A DNA stretch of 64,000 bases from CAYMPW01 sp964392725. GTDB taxonomy: Archaea; Thermoplasmatota; Thermoplasmata; Methanomassiliicoccales; Methanomethylophilaceae. The notes beneath the pieces were generated by a model. The model searched no databases, had not been told where the DNA came from, and was given only the letters and a program-made list of their open reading frames with translations. A program made the translations under genes and the position numbers. Shown in pieces: positions 8,239-17,666 of this stretch. How positions within the stretch are numbered: the stretch's first letter is position 1; every line of letters begins with the position of its first letter. The DNA lies in the NCBI GenBank assembly GCA_964392725.1, contig CAYMPW010000001.1, forward strand, positions 56,116-120,115. The letters run 5' to 3'.

Positions 8239-10152
8239 ATGTCGGATAAGAAAATCCGTGTGGCTATTATCGGCCAACCTAACACTGGTAAATCATCTCT
8301 TTTTACACGTTTAACAGGTGTCGGAGTAATTTCATCTAATTATCCCGGAACCACAGTTGAATTCGAAGAATCATCCATTACACGTTTGGGAAACACGGTT
8401 GTTGTTCACGATCTTCCCGGTGTATACAGTTTAATTGGAAATTCCGCGGATGAAAATGTAGCTATCCGTATGCTTAAAGAAAACAATGATGCAGTGATAG
8501 TCGTCGCTGATGCATCATCTTTGGAGAGCAGCATAGTTCTTTGTTTTGAAGTAATTGAACTCGGGCTTCCCGCAGTATTGGCATTAAATAAATATGATAT
8601 TGCCAGAAAAAAAGTTGATATCGATATTGAAGCTTTAGAAACAATTCTGGGAATAAAAGTAATGGCAGTTTCCGCAAAGACATCCGAAGGTGTTGATGCT
8701 CTTGCAGATTATGTTTGTAATTTCAAAGCCGGATCTCCAAATTTCAAAGTAAAATATGATAAATATATTGAAGACAGCATCACAGAATTGTCTCCTTTAC
8801 TTCCTTCCGATTCTTTTGACAAACGCGGAATGGCTTTGAAATTATTGGAAGGTTCTGAAGAATTTTCATCAAATCTTTCAGATTATGCGAAAGAAATGGT
8901 CAAAGTACTGCGTATGGAATGCGAATCAGTTTATTCCGAAGATGCAGCAGTTCTCATAGGCCGTGGAAGGTATTCTTTTGCAGATGTTATCGTTCGTAAA
9001 ATTGTTCAAAAAACACACAGGAAACCAACCTTGGGTGAAAAGATTTCTGATGCAATGATTGAACCAATTACAGGATTCCCAATACTTCTTGGAGTAATGT
9101 TTGCTGTTTTTGTTTCAATAATTACATTTGGTTCATTATTGGACGAAGCAGTTTCAGGATTGTATGAGACATTTGTCGGAACTGCAATTGTGGATTTCGG
9201 AAGAATGATTGGTGGTGATTTCGGTTACGCTGTTTTTGCGGGTATTGATGGAAGTATTCAGGCAATTCTCGGTTTAATAATTCCATATATCATGGTTTTC
9301 TATATTCTGTTGGGAATTTTAGAAGATTCGGGTTATTTGCCCCGTGCAGTAATTCTTCTTGATAGAATAATGCACATATTCGGACTTCATGGCGGAGCAT
9401 TCATCCCTATGCTTGTAGGTGTTGGATGTAATGTTCCTGCAATCATGGCAACACGCAGTGTTCCCTCTCACAGGGAGAGACTGATCCTTTGTTCTATGAT
9501 TGTAATGGCCGTTCCATGTTCTGCACAGATGGCAATCGTATTCGGTGCAACGGGAAATTTTGCAGGAATGCTTGCAGCATTTGGAATTCTGTTAGTGCTT
9601 GTAGCTCTTTTGGTAATTACAGGAGTTCTTATGAATAAGTTGATGGTCAAAGAACCTTCAAATTTGGCAATGGAACTTCCAGAACTTGTAATTCCTCAAC
9701 CTCGTAATATTTTATTCAAAATGTGGTACAGAATAAAAGATTTCTTTGTAATGGCATTCCCGCTTTTAGTTATTGGAAGTATAATTGTTGAAATTCTGAT
9801 TGTGTTCGATCTTCTCGATCCACTTGTGGAACCTTTAGCTTTCATAACAACAGGAATGCTCGGTCTTCCCGCAGTATTGATAATTTCATTTATTGTTGGA
9901 ATATTAAGAAAAGAAATGGCACTTGGAATGTTGGTTATTCTCGCAGGCCCGGTTGCCTTAGAAGATTTCCTTACACCTGATCAGTTTATTGTGTTTGGAT
10001 TGGTAATGGCAATCTATATGCCTTGTTTGGCAACAATAGTAGCAATGGGACGCGAACTCGGATGGAAAGATACTGGAGTTATATCCGTACTTTCCATCCT
10101 TGTCGCTTTGCTCTTGGGTACTGCTTGTAACTATTTGTTACAAATATTTTAA
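8239..10152 (+). CDS. feoB: Ferrous iron transporter FeoB
   Basis: A 637-aa membrane protein with an N-terminal G domain and a C-terminal permease. The G domain shows G1 GQPNTGKSS at residue 9, G3 DLPGVYS near 58 and G4 NKYD near 118. From about residue 275 there are roughly eight membrane segments with the two Gate-type motifs typical of FeoB (GVGCNVPAIMATR and the second core around GPVALEDFLTP). It imports Fe(II), supplying the Fe-S proteins common in this window. It is co-transcribed with the DtxR-FeoA regulator. Its stop abuts the convergent gltX stop with no gap. Confidence 0.95.
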   Translation: MSDKKIRVAIIGQPNTGKSSLFTRLTGVGVISSNYPGTTVEFEESSITRLGNTVVVHDLPGVYSLIGNSADENVAIRMLKENNDAVIVVADASSLESSIVLCFEVIELGLPAVLALNKYDIARKKVDIDIEALETILGIKVMAVSAKTSEGVDALADYVCNFKAGSPNFKVKYDKYIEDSITELSPLLPSDSFDKRGMALKLLEGSEEFSSNLSDYAKEMVKVLRMECESVYSEDAAVLIGRGRYSFADVIVRKIVQKTHRKPTLGEKISDAMIEPITGFPILLGVMFAVFVSIITFGSLLDEAVSGLYETFVGTAIVDFGRMIGGDFGYAVFAGIDGSIQAILGLIIPYIMVFYILLGILEDSGYLPRAVILLDRIMHIFGLHGGAFIPMLVGVGCNVPAIMATRSVPSHRERLILCSMIVMAVPCSAQMAIVFGATGNFAGMLAAFGILLVLVALLVITGVLMNKLMVKEPSNLAMELPELVIPQPRNILFKMWYRIKDFFVMAFPLLVIGSIIVEILIVFDLLDPLVEPLAFITTGMLGLPAVLIISFIVGILRKEMALGMLVILAGPVALEDFLTPDQFIVFGLVMAIYMPCLATIVAMGRELGWKDTGVISVLSILVALLLGTACNYLLQIF

Positions 10153-11835
10153 TCAGCGGTGAGCAAAAATCGCTGTGATCTTATCTTTGTTCTTATCTTC
10201 GATTTTAACAAATCCGAATCTTTCGAACTGAACCATGTCGTTTGTTTCCTTGAGAAGAAGATCTTCGGAAAGACCCTTCACAACACTTCCGTCAGGGAGG
10301 AGAACTTCTGTAGGTACGCTGTCTCTGGAAACCCACTGAATTGCTTTGAATCCTTCTTTGAGGATAGACAATTCTGTTCCACAGTATTTGGCAGGTGTTC
10401 CGAAGTCAACGTTACAAAGATCCTTAAGTCTGACTTTGCCCGCTTCCTTGAACATTGCTGAATCATCTGCTGAAACAAAAATTGTTTTGCTTCCGTCCAA
10501 TTTGTATTCTCTGTTTCCTCTTTCAGAGTGGTTAGGGTGTAAAGGTGCCTGACCTTCGAGAACATCAATGCCGTCGATATCGTATCTGACGGGATCGGCG
10601 ACAAAGAAGTATCTGTTCGATGCATCATCGATAAGATCGCGGTTCATAGCAAAGAGGTTCTCCCATGAGAACTGGATATCAATGGATTTCATTCCACTTT
10701 CAACCCAATATCTTCTGATTGCTTCAGGTCTGATTCCGCGTCTCTTCATTGCACGAACTGTTCCTGTGCGAACATCATCCCAGCCGCTGTATTCACCATC
10801 ATTGATACACTGCCTAATGATTGATGTTTTCAAGACGGTATCAGGAATATTAACAAGACCATAGTGGTAGTAATGAGGTTTCTTCCAGCCGAGATAATCA
10901 TAGATGTATTCTTGTCTGAATGTATTGTTAAGGTGATCCTTTCCACGTATTACGTGTGTCATATCCAAAAAGTGGTCATCAATAGCCACGGACAGATTCA
11001 TCATGGGGTATGCACAGTATTTGTCGCCGATGCGGGGGTGTGGGTGGTTCACAATCCTAAGTGCAACGAAATCTCTCACTGCGGGGTTAGGGTGTGCCAA
11101 ATCTGTTTTAACAACAGCTACAGCCTCTCCTTCCGCGTATCCGCCGGATAAGAATTTATCATATCTTTCAAGTTGTTCTTCAACTGCAAGATCGTGACAA
11201 GGACATGCCTGTTTTTTTTCTTTTAATTCTCTCCAGTGGTCACCGTTACACGTACAAACATATGCTTTTCCCATCGTAATGAGCTGGCGTGTTATGTCAT
11301 AATATGTTTCAAACCTGTCCGACTGAATAACGGTTTTATCGATTTTAATTCCGAGCCAGTCCAAATCTTCGGGAATCATGTCATATGCTTCAGGATCGAT
11401 TTTTTCTGGATTTGTGTCTTCAAGTCTGTTTATCAAAGTTCCGCCGTATCTTTTGACATATTCGTCATTGAGAATTGATACACGGGTGTGTCCGATATGA
11501 AGGGGGCCTGAAGGACCAGGTGCAATACGCATAACAACACCATTTTCGGCACCTTCCAATGCAGGAAGTTCGTATGTGCGTTCCTTCTTTTCTTTGACAA
11601 GAAGTTCAGGATCAGATTCCTGAAGTGCTTTTGTCTGTGCTTCGAGACCCATTGCATTGATTTCTTCTACAATAGAATTGATCAAAGGGATAAGTTCTGC
11701 TGATTTGCTTCTGTACTCAGGACATTCTCCCAAAATTTTTCCAACTACGGATTTTGGGTTCGCTTTTCCTTTAAAGAAAACCGCGTTCTGCAATGCATAT
11801 TTCTTAATAATATCCTCAACGGGATCTCCGGACAT
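10153..11835 (-). CDS. gltX: Glutamyl-tRNA synthetase, archaeal type
   Basis: A 560-aa class I synthetase that charges tRNA-Glu. The signature PGPSGPLHIGHTRVSIL sits near residue 105 after an archaeal N-terminal helical region. The KMSKS-equivalent appears as VLKTSI near residue 330. The C-terminal third is the all-beta anticodon domain of archaeal/eukaryotic GluRS and GlnRS. Charged tRNA-Glu feeds protein synthesis, Gln-tRNA formation by transamidation and the hemA product at 33.4 kb, so this enzyme is the entry point of the tetrapyrrole route encoded here. Confidence 0.95.
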   Translation of the reverse strand: MSGDPVEDIIKKYALQNAVFFKGKANPKSVVGKILGECPEYRSKSAELIPLINSIVEEINAMGLEAQTKALQESDPELLVKEKKERTYELPALEGAENGVVMRIAPGPSGPLHIGHTRVSILNDEYVKRYGGTLINRLEDTNPEKIDPEAYDMIPEDLDWLGIKIDKTVIQSDRFETYYDITRQLITMGKAYVCTCNGDHWRELKEKKQACPCHDLAVEEQLERYDKFLSGGYAEGEAVAVVKTDLAHPNPAVRDFVALRIVNHPHPRIGDKYCAYPMMNLSVAIDDHFLDMTHVIRGKDHLNNTFRQEYIYDYLGWKKPHYYHYGLVNIPDTVLKTSIIRQCINDGEYSGWDDVRTGTVRAMKRRGIRPEAIRRYWVESGMKSIDIQFSWENLFAMNRDLIDDASNRYFFVADPVRYDIDGIDVLEGQAPLHPNHSERGNREYKLDGSKTIFVSADDSAMFKEAGKVRLKDLCNVDFGTPAKYCGTELSILKEGFKAIQWVSRDSVPTEVLLPDGSVVKGLSEDLLLKETNDMVQFERFGFVKIEDKNKDKITAIFAHR

Positions 11836-11947
11836 GCGTCCTTGATTATTCTGCCTATATATTATCTTTAACGCTGTGCAGATTTTTTAGTCAGTTTTTC
11901 TTTCAAATTATGGTTGTTTTTATATCTTTGTGAGCACATCAGGAATT

Positions 11948-13207
11948 ATGACAGTCAGCGGAAATATACCCGATTCGGTATTCACCGTATCCGCAAAAAT
12001 CGATGCCGATTCCCAGGAAATTACTCGTATTCTCCAAGAGGATCAGGATAGAACCGTTCTTTTCACAGATCTTAACGGAGCAAAAGCAGCAGGAAATATC
12101 TTTTCAACAAGATCAAAAGTTGCTACGGCACTCAATGTCGGAAATGATGAAATTGTAAGCCATCTTACATGTGCAATAGCATCACCCAGACCAACAAATC
12201 TTGTGGAAAAACCCGCATTCAAATCAAAATCTATCGATGCTGATTTAATGAAACTTCCAATTCCAAAATATTTCCCCAAAGATGGTGGAAGATACATCAC
12301 AGCAGGAATGGTTGTAGCAGAATATGGCGGTAAAAAGAATATTTCTTTCCACAGAATGATGATCATGGATTCCAAACACATTGGAATTCGTTTGGTACCC
12401 AGGCATCTTTTTACAATGTTCAATCAGGCAAAGAAAGCCGGCAATGAACTCAAAATTTCAATTTGTGTCGGGGCATGTGTTGAAGTTATGCTTGCATCTG
12501 CAACTTCGACAGATTATGATATCGATGAACTTACAATTGCATCATCCATGTATGAAAAAGGTCACGGTGTACCTCTTCCTGTAGGAAAGTGCGATAATGG
12601 TCTCGTAGTGCCTGCAGAATGCGATTATGTAATCGAGGGAAAGATAACATTCGATGAGGTTACCGAAGGTCCGTTTGTGGATATTACGGGAACTTATGAC
12701 TGTACAAGATCTCAGCCCGTAATCGAAATAGAAAAAATTTGGTCTACCGAAGATCCAATTTTCCATCTTCTCCTTCCCGGAGGTAATGAACACTTCCTTA
12801 TGATGGGCCTTCCAAGGGAACCTATGATGCTTCGTACTGTTCGTCAGGCTGTTCCAAGAGTTCACGGAGTTCGTCTCACAGAAGGTGGATGCTGTTGGCT
12901 TCACGGAATCGTTTCCATATCTAAGAATAAAGAGGGAGATGGAGTCAATGCGATTATGGCTGCGTTTACCGGACACCCTTCTATGAAACAGGTAATTATT
13001 GTTGACGAAGACATAGATATCTTTGATGATAGACAGGTTGAATGGGCAATGGCAACCAGATTCCAGGGAGACAGAATTGTCCGTATTCCCGGAGCCGCAG
13101 GTTCATCTTTGGATCCCAGCGCAAACGGAACTACTTGGAAAGTAGGATTCGATGCAACACTTCCTGTTGGTTCAGATCTTAGACTTTTCAAACGTGCAAC
13201 TCTTTGA
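11948..13207 (+). CDS. UbiD-family decarboxylase, probable anhydromevalonate phosphate decarboxylase
   Basis: A 419-aa protein of the prenylated-FMN-dependent UbiD family. Visible signs are the VVAEYGGKKNISFHRMM segment near residue 125, the acidic CDYVIEGKITFDEVTEGPFVDITGTYD region near 225-250 and the LLPGGNEHFLMMGLPREP stretch. Archaeal UbiD proteins of this size decarboxylate trans-anhydromevalonate 5-phosphate to isopentenyl phosphate in the modified mevalonate pathway. That role is inferred from the family; no mevalonate gene is adjacent. The ATG at 11948 is 26 nt after TTTTTATATC, favouring it over the GTG at 11930. Confidence 0.75.
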   Translation: MTVSGNIPDSVFTVSAKIDADSQEITRILQEDQDRTVLFTDLNGAKAAGNIFSTRSKVATALNVGNDEIVSHLTCAIASPRPTNLVEKPAFKSKSIDADLMKLPIPKYFPKDGGRYITAGMVVAEYGGKKNISFHRMMIMDSKHIGIRLVPRHLFTMFNQAKKAGNELKISICVGACVEVMLASATSTDYDIDELTIASSMYEKGHGVPLPVGKCDNGLVVPAECDYVIEGKITFDEVTEGPFVDITGTYDCTRSQPVIEIEKIWSTEDPIFHLLLPGGNEHFLMMGLPREPMMLRTVRQAVPRVHGVRLTEGGCCWLHGIVSISKNKEGDGVNAIMAAFTGHPSMKQVIIVDEDIDIFDDRQVEWAMATRFQGDRIVRIPGAAGSSLDPSANGTTWKVGFDATLPVGSDLRLFKRATL

Positions 13208-13223
13208 GTTGACATTTTTAACT

Positions 13224-13242
13224 GGGCCTAACGGCCCTTTTT
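13224..13242 (+). terminator. Terminator of the UbiD-family gene
   Basis: GGGCC (13224-13228) pairs with GGCCC (13233-13237) across a TAAC loop, then TTTTT. It lies 16 nt after the stop. The same stem sits just downstream of the convergent gene ending at 13241. Confidence 0.6.
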
Positions 13243-13996
13243 ATAATAAATAACTACGAATGTTGTCCACTGCTTCTTCAGCGGGGGTAGCAATTTTCTT
13301 TTTTCCAACTGGACATACTGCGATACATTTTCCACAGGGTGAAATTCCTTGTTTTGCCAATACAATTGAGTTTTTGGTACAGGCTATTTTATCCATTCTG
13401 GAGTTTGGATACACGTCTGAACCAATAGCATTCGAAGGACAGGATTTTGCACATCTCATACATTTTATACAAATTTCTTTGTCACAAGGATCATCATATG
13501 GAAGAATCGCATCTGTTATAACGGACGTAAATCTAATTCTTGGACCATATTTTTCAGAAAGAATTGTATTATTCACACCGAAGTTTCCAAGTCCTGCAAG
13601 ATACGCTGCGTGTTTATGTGAAAAGAAAGCAGTCGGTTCTTTTTCTAAACCTTTCACTCCGTGGTATCCATCACGAGGAATAAAAATTGCATTGTATCCC
13701 ATGATTTCTAATTCCATAACAATTCTTTGAGCAATGGAATCAAGTTTTTGATTTATAACTCCGTAGAGTTTGTTGTAATAAATCGATGGGGCCGTATCCA
13801 AAATAGTTTGTTGAACCGGAATTCCAAAACTTAAAACACTTTTTCCATCAGGCATAATTGCCTTTGGAGTTGATTTGAAAGGAACTGTGGATGAAACCAG
13901 GGGATTTGTACCCCATGATTCGGTGTTTGCAACACCAACATCCACAATTCCTTCTGTACGAAGGATATCTTTCAAAATAGAATAGATATCAGTCAT
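13241..13996 (-). CDS. Double 4Fe-4S cluster protein, QueG-like
   Basis: A 251-aa protein with two ferredoxin-type Cys clusters near the C terminus: CIKCMRCAKSCP around residue 175 and CGKCIAVCP around residue 222. The N-terminal part resembles the epoxyqueuosine reductase-like fold (FFSHKHAAYLAGLGNFGVNN, GPRIRFTSVITD) but lacks convincing evidence for a cobalamin site. It is probably a redox protein; queuosine reduction is not claimed. The ATG at 13996 is chosen because it lies 8 nt after purA, whereas the longer frame to 14056 would overlap purA by 53 bp. Confidence 0.7.
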   Translation of the reverse strand: MTDIYSILKDILRTEGIVDVGVANTESWGTNPLVSSTVPFKSTPKAIMPDGKSVLSFGIPVQQTILDTAPSIYYNKLYGVINQKLDSIAQRIVMELEIMGYNAIFIPRDGYHGVKGLEKEPTAFFSHKHAAYLAGLGNFGVNNTILSEKYGPRIRFTSVITDAILPYDDPCDKEICIKCMRCAKSCPSNAIGSDVYPNSRMDKIACTKNSIVLAKQGISPCGKCIAVCPVGKKKIATPAEEAVDNIRSYLL

Positions 13997-14003
13997 ATTC
14001 GTA

Positions 14004-15317
14004 TCAGTTCCACCATTTCTGGTATCTGTCGATAGTTTCAGATCTTTTAGGTCCAATACTTACGATATCTGCGGGAACTCCCAAATAATCCTCAATGAAT
14101 TCAATGTATGCTTTCATGTTTTCGGGAAGGGAGTCGTATCCGTTCTTTACAACTTCTTCGGTATTATCCCAAGCTTTCCATCCTTTCATTTCTTTGTAGA
14201 TTGGTTTTGCTCTTTCGAGTTTTCCCAAATCTGCAGGGAAGTGTTTGACAATTTCTCCGTCGATTTCGTATTCGGTGCAAACATAGACTTTCTCATAATC
14301 ATTGAGAATATCGAGTTTTGTGATAGCAATGGATGTGTATCCACACATTCTCATTCCGTGTTCGGCAACAACCAAGTCCAACCATCCGCATCTTCTGCCT
14401 CTTCCGGTTGTGACTCCGAATTCTCCACCTTTTTTCTGCATTTCGATTTCTTCTTCGCCATCGAGTTCAGTTACAAATGGACCTTCTCCGACACGTGTTG
14501 TGTATGCTTTCAAACATCCAACAACTTTGTCAACCCTATTGGGTGCAACACCGCATCCGGAGCATATTCCTCCGCCACAGGTGTTTGAAGATGTTACATA
14601 GGGGTATGTACCGTGATCTATATCGAGCATGGCACCCTGTGCACCTTCGAAAAGAACCTTTTTACCCTCATCAAGAGAATCGTTGATGAGTACGGAACAG
14701 TCGCACACGTAATCTTTGATTGAATCTCTCCATCCAATCATTTTTTCATAAAGTGTTTCTTCCGTGCATTCACACTTGTCTGCTTTCAGCATTTCCATAA
14801 GTGCTTTTTTGAGAGCAAGATTGGATGAAATTTTATCTTTAAGAAGTTCATCATCAAAAAGATCGCAAATTCTGAATCCAGTTCTTGCGATTTTATCCTG
14901 ATATGATGGGCCGATACCTTTTTTGGTAGTTCCTACGGGTTTGTTTCCGCGGAATGCTTCTTCGGCTCCGTCAAGTTTTTTGTGATAGTTCATGATGAGG
15001 TGTGCTCTATCAGAAATCCTGAGACCTTCGATGGAACCACCTGCAGCTTTTACCTGCTCAATTTCATCGTGCATATCTTCAAGATTTACAACAACACCAT
15101 TTCCGATAACCGCAAGTTTTCCGGGTCTTACAACACCAGAGGGAAGTAAATGCAGTTTGAATACGGAATCTCCAACAATAATTGTGTGTCCTGCGTTATT
15201 TCCGCCCTGGAAACGTGCAACAACATCAGCATTCTCCGCTAGATAATCCGTAATTTTTCCTTTTCCTTCATCGCCCCACTGGGCACCAATGATAGCAACT
15301 GACGGCAATCGATACAC
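14004..15317 (-). CDS. purA: Adenylosuccinate synthetase
   Basis: A 437-aa enzyme joining IMP and aspartate with GTP to give adenylosuccinate in AMP synthesis. Key motifs are the N-terminal GAQWGDEGKGK P-loop and GGNNAGHT near residue 39. GTTKKGIGPSYQDK follows near residue 128, FEGAQGAMLDIDHGTYPYVTSS near 218 and TTGRGRRCGWLD near 304. The reported start is GTG at 15317, with a TTG three codons later giving a conventional MPSVAIIG N terminus. A minus-strand TATA-like stretch near 15340-15350 supports a leaderless start here. It is followed 8 nt later by the QueG-like gene, likely in one operon. Confidence 0.95.
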   Translation of the reverse strand: MYRLPSVAIIGAQWGDEGKGKITDYLAENADVVARFQGGNNAGHTIIVGDSVFKLHLLPSGVVRPGKLAVIGNGVVVNLEDMHDEIEQVKAAGGSIEGLRISDRAHLIMNYHKKLDGAEEAFRGNKPVGTTKKGIGPSYQDKIARTGFRICDLFDDELLKDKISSNLALKKALMEMLKADKCECTEETLYEKMIGWRDSIKDYVCDCSVLINDSLDEGKKVLFEGAQGAMLDIDHGTYPYVTSSNTCGGGICSGCGVAPNRVDKVVGCLKAYTTRVGEGPFVTELDGEEEIEMQKKGGEFGVTTGRGRRCGWLDLVVAEHGMRMCGYTSIAITKLDILNDYEKVYVCTEYEIDGEIVKHFPADLGKLERAKPIYKEMKGWKAWDNTEEVVKNGYDSLPENMKAYIEFIEDYLGVPADIVSIGPKRSETIDRYQKWWN

Positions 15318-15394
15318 CTACTCTTCTGATTGGAACACTAATATAAAATATATTAGCGAAAAATAAGATTTTAAGTAAAATTTATATTTAGAAA

Positions 15395-16423
15395 TTAGCG
15401 GTGTTTTGGATCATCTATTAGAGACTCAACAGTCCATATTTCATAACCTGTAAATTCAGAACTTCTTTCATTACAGGTTCTCTTACAGATATAACAATTT
15501 TCGGCAATACAGGGATCTGCAACAACGGAAAATTCTACGCGACCGCCGAAATGTTCTTCGATTCCTTCTACAAGTTCTGAAATTTCTTTTTCTTCCCATT
15601 CAATTGTTTGTGATTTAGGGAAAGTCATGTGTAAAATTATGTGGAGAGCCGGTCCGTATTTGTTAATTCTCAAATGATGAATATCAATCCAATCATCATG
15701 TCTTTTTTCATTAATAACTTCAACAACTTCTGAAAGTAAGTCATAGTCTGCCGAATCCATAACGGAATCGAATGAATTTTTGATAACTTTAATTCCGGTG
15801 ACAATAATAATTACTCCAAATATTATTGCAATTCCACTGTCTAACCATCTCGCATCATATCCTGCACCCAATGCAAGATATACAACAAACAATCCAATGA
15901 TAATTCCAATCGACGAATAAGTATCAGAACAAAGATGTTTGCCGCTTGCAACAAGTGCCGGAGAGCGATATTTTTCTCCTTTTCTAATGGCGATACGACC
16001 CATTGCATAATTTGCTACCGCAGCAATTGCAACAAGAATTATACCAATGTCCAGAGAAGAAATTTCCTTTGGATTGATTAAATTACCAACCGATTCAAAA
16101 ATAATTAAAATTCCAGCACCAAGTATCATCATTCCTTCCAAACCTGAAGAAATAATTTCTACACGACCATGACCAAACGGATGTTCCGAGTCTGCGGGTT
16201 TTGAAGATAGATATAGGGCGTAAAGTCCTACAAATGCTGCAACAACATTTACAATACTTTCCAAAGCATCCGTTAGTATTGCAACGGATCCGGTCATAAC
16301 CCACGCAATAAATTTCAAAATCAGAAGAATACTACCAACTACCACTATTATCTTTTGAAAGTTGTAGCAGGTTTTGTCAACCGCACAATTCTTTACTGAA
16401 TCATACGACTCGTTTTCTTCCAC
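15395..16423 (-). CDS. Cation diffusion facilitator (CDF) transporter
   Basis: A 342-aa membrane protein with about six N-terminal membrane segments and a cytoplasmic domain. Metal-binding motifs of CDF exporters are visible: DALES near residue 52 (segment 2), HPFGHGR near 82, and HLCSDTYSSIG near 160 (segment 5). The tail carries an unusual Cys cluster (DPCIAENCYICKRTC) that may bind metal. It probably exports Zn(II), Co(II), Ni(II) or Fe(II) by proton antiport. In this metal-hungry genome it would balance FeoB and CbiMNQO, but the ion cannot be read from sequence. Confidence 0.85.
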   Translation of the reverse strand: MEENESYDSVKNCAVDKTCYNFQKIIVVVGSILLILKFIAWVMTGSVAILTDALESIVNVVAAFVGLYALYLSSKPADSEHPFGHGRVEIISSGLEGMMILGAGILIIFESVGNLINPKEISSLDIGIILVAIAAVANYAMGRIAIRKGEKYRSPALVASGKHLCSDTYSSIGIIIGLFVVYLALGAGYDARWLDSGIAIIFGVIIIVTGIKVIKNSFDSVMDSADYDLLSEVVEVINEKRHDDWIDIHHLRINKYGPALHIILHMTFPKSQTIEWEEKEISELVEGIEEHFGGRVEFSVVADPCIAENCYICKRTCNERSSEFTGYEIWTVESLIDDPKHR

Positions 16424-16495
16424 ACATATTGTTACACAGTTGTTGATTAAATCCCTATCGGCAGATTTATCAATATATGGCTTACTTTACATTCA

Positions 16496-17605
16496 ATGGC
16501 ATCCAAAGTTTATTTTACAGATATGCGCGCAGATATCAACGACAGTCTCGTAAAAAAGATGATTCGTGTTGTAGAGGCTGCAGGTATTGATACAATGGAT
16601 TTAGATAAAAAATTCGTTGCTGTTAAAACACACTTTGGTGAAAAAGGAAACATGGCATACCTCAGACCTAATTTTGCTAAAGCTCTTGTAGACAAAGTAA
16701 AAGAAATGGGCGGTGTGCCATATCTTACAGATACAAACACATTATATCCCGGTGGAAGAAAAAATGCGCCAGATCATTTACAGACCGCTGCAGAAAACGG
16801 ATACAGCCCAGTTAGTACCGGATGTCATATTATAATCGCAGATGGAATAAAAGGAACGGATGACGTTGAAGTTCCATTCGACGGAGATTATACAAAAGCA
16901 CCCAGAATAGCACGTGGAATATACGATGCCGATGCGCTGATTACACTTTCTCATTTCAAAGGTCATGAGCTTACTGGTTTTGGCGGTGCAATCAAGAATC
17001 TTTCAATGGGCTGTGCCTCCCGTAGAGGAAAAATGGAAATGCACAGCATGGGAAAATCAACCGTTGATTCCAAACTTTGTGTCGGATGCGGCAGATGCGT
17101 TTCCGTTTGCGGTTCTGATGCCATCAACATAGAAAATAAACAAGCTACAATTTCACAGGAACTTTGTGTCGGATGCGGCAGATGCATAACCGCATGCCCT
17201 TTCGATGCAACATATGCGGAAAGAGATCGCCCCAATCAAGCACTCAATTGCATTATGGCAGAATACGCGGCGGCCGCATTAGAAAATAAAGTTCATTTCC
17301 ACGTTGCAATTATTGTAGATGTTTCTCCATTTTGCGATTGTCACGCTGAAAATGATGTTCCGATTATACCCGATCTCGGCATTCTTGCATCCTTCGATCC
17401 ATTGGCATTGGATGTTGCCTGTGCGGAACTTTGTAACAAACAGGAACCGATTCCCGGAAGCAGACTTTATGAGAACAGAACAAAAGGAATCGAAGGAGAT
17501 GTTTTCATTTGTTCCCAGCCCGCATCTGAATGGAAGAGCATGGTGGCACATGCAGAAAAGAAAGGACTGGGTATTTCACAATACGAATTAATCATCGTAA
17601 AGTGA
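16496..17605 (+). CDS. DUF362-type Fe-S protein
   Basis: A 369-aa protein of the DUF362 family. The conserved core includes HFGEKGNMAYLRP near residue 47, TDTNTLYPGGRKNA near 80 and SHFKGHELTGFGGAIKNLSMGCASR near 160. A ferredoxin module inserted around residues 192-240 has two CVGCGRC-type clusters. The family is widespread in anaerobes; its reaction is unknown and electron transfer is the usual guess. The gene is monocistronic, with an A/T-rich TATA-like region about 24 nt before the ATG, suggesting a leaderless message. Confidence 0.8.
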   Translation: MASKVYFTDMRADINDSLVKKMIRVVEAAGIDTMDLDKKFVAVKTHFGEKGNMAYLRPNFAKALVDKVKEMGGVPYLTDTNTLYPGGRKNAPDHLQTAAENGYSPVSTGCHIIIADGIKGTDDVEVPFDGDYTKAPRIARGIYDADALITLSHFKGHELTGFGGAIKNLSMGCASRRGKMEMHSMGKSTVDSKLCVGCGRCVSVCGSDAINIENKQATISQELCVGCGRCITACPFDATYAERDRPNQALNCIMAEYAAAALENKVHFHVAIIVDVSPFCDCHAENDVPIIPDLGILASFDPLALDVACAELCNKQEPIPGSRLYENRTKGIEGDVFICSQPASEWKSMVAHAEKKGLGISQYELIIVK

Positions 17606-17666
17606 TAGTATTTAAAACTCGTTAAGAAGGCTTTATCATCCCATAAAATATTGTGGTGTTGATTCT

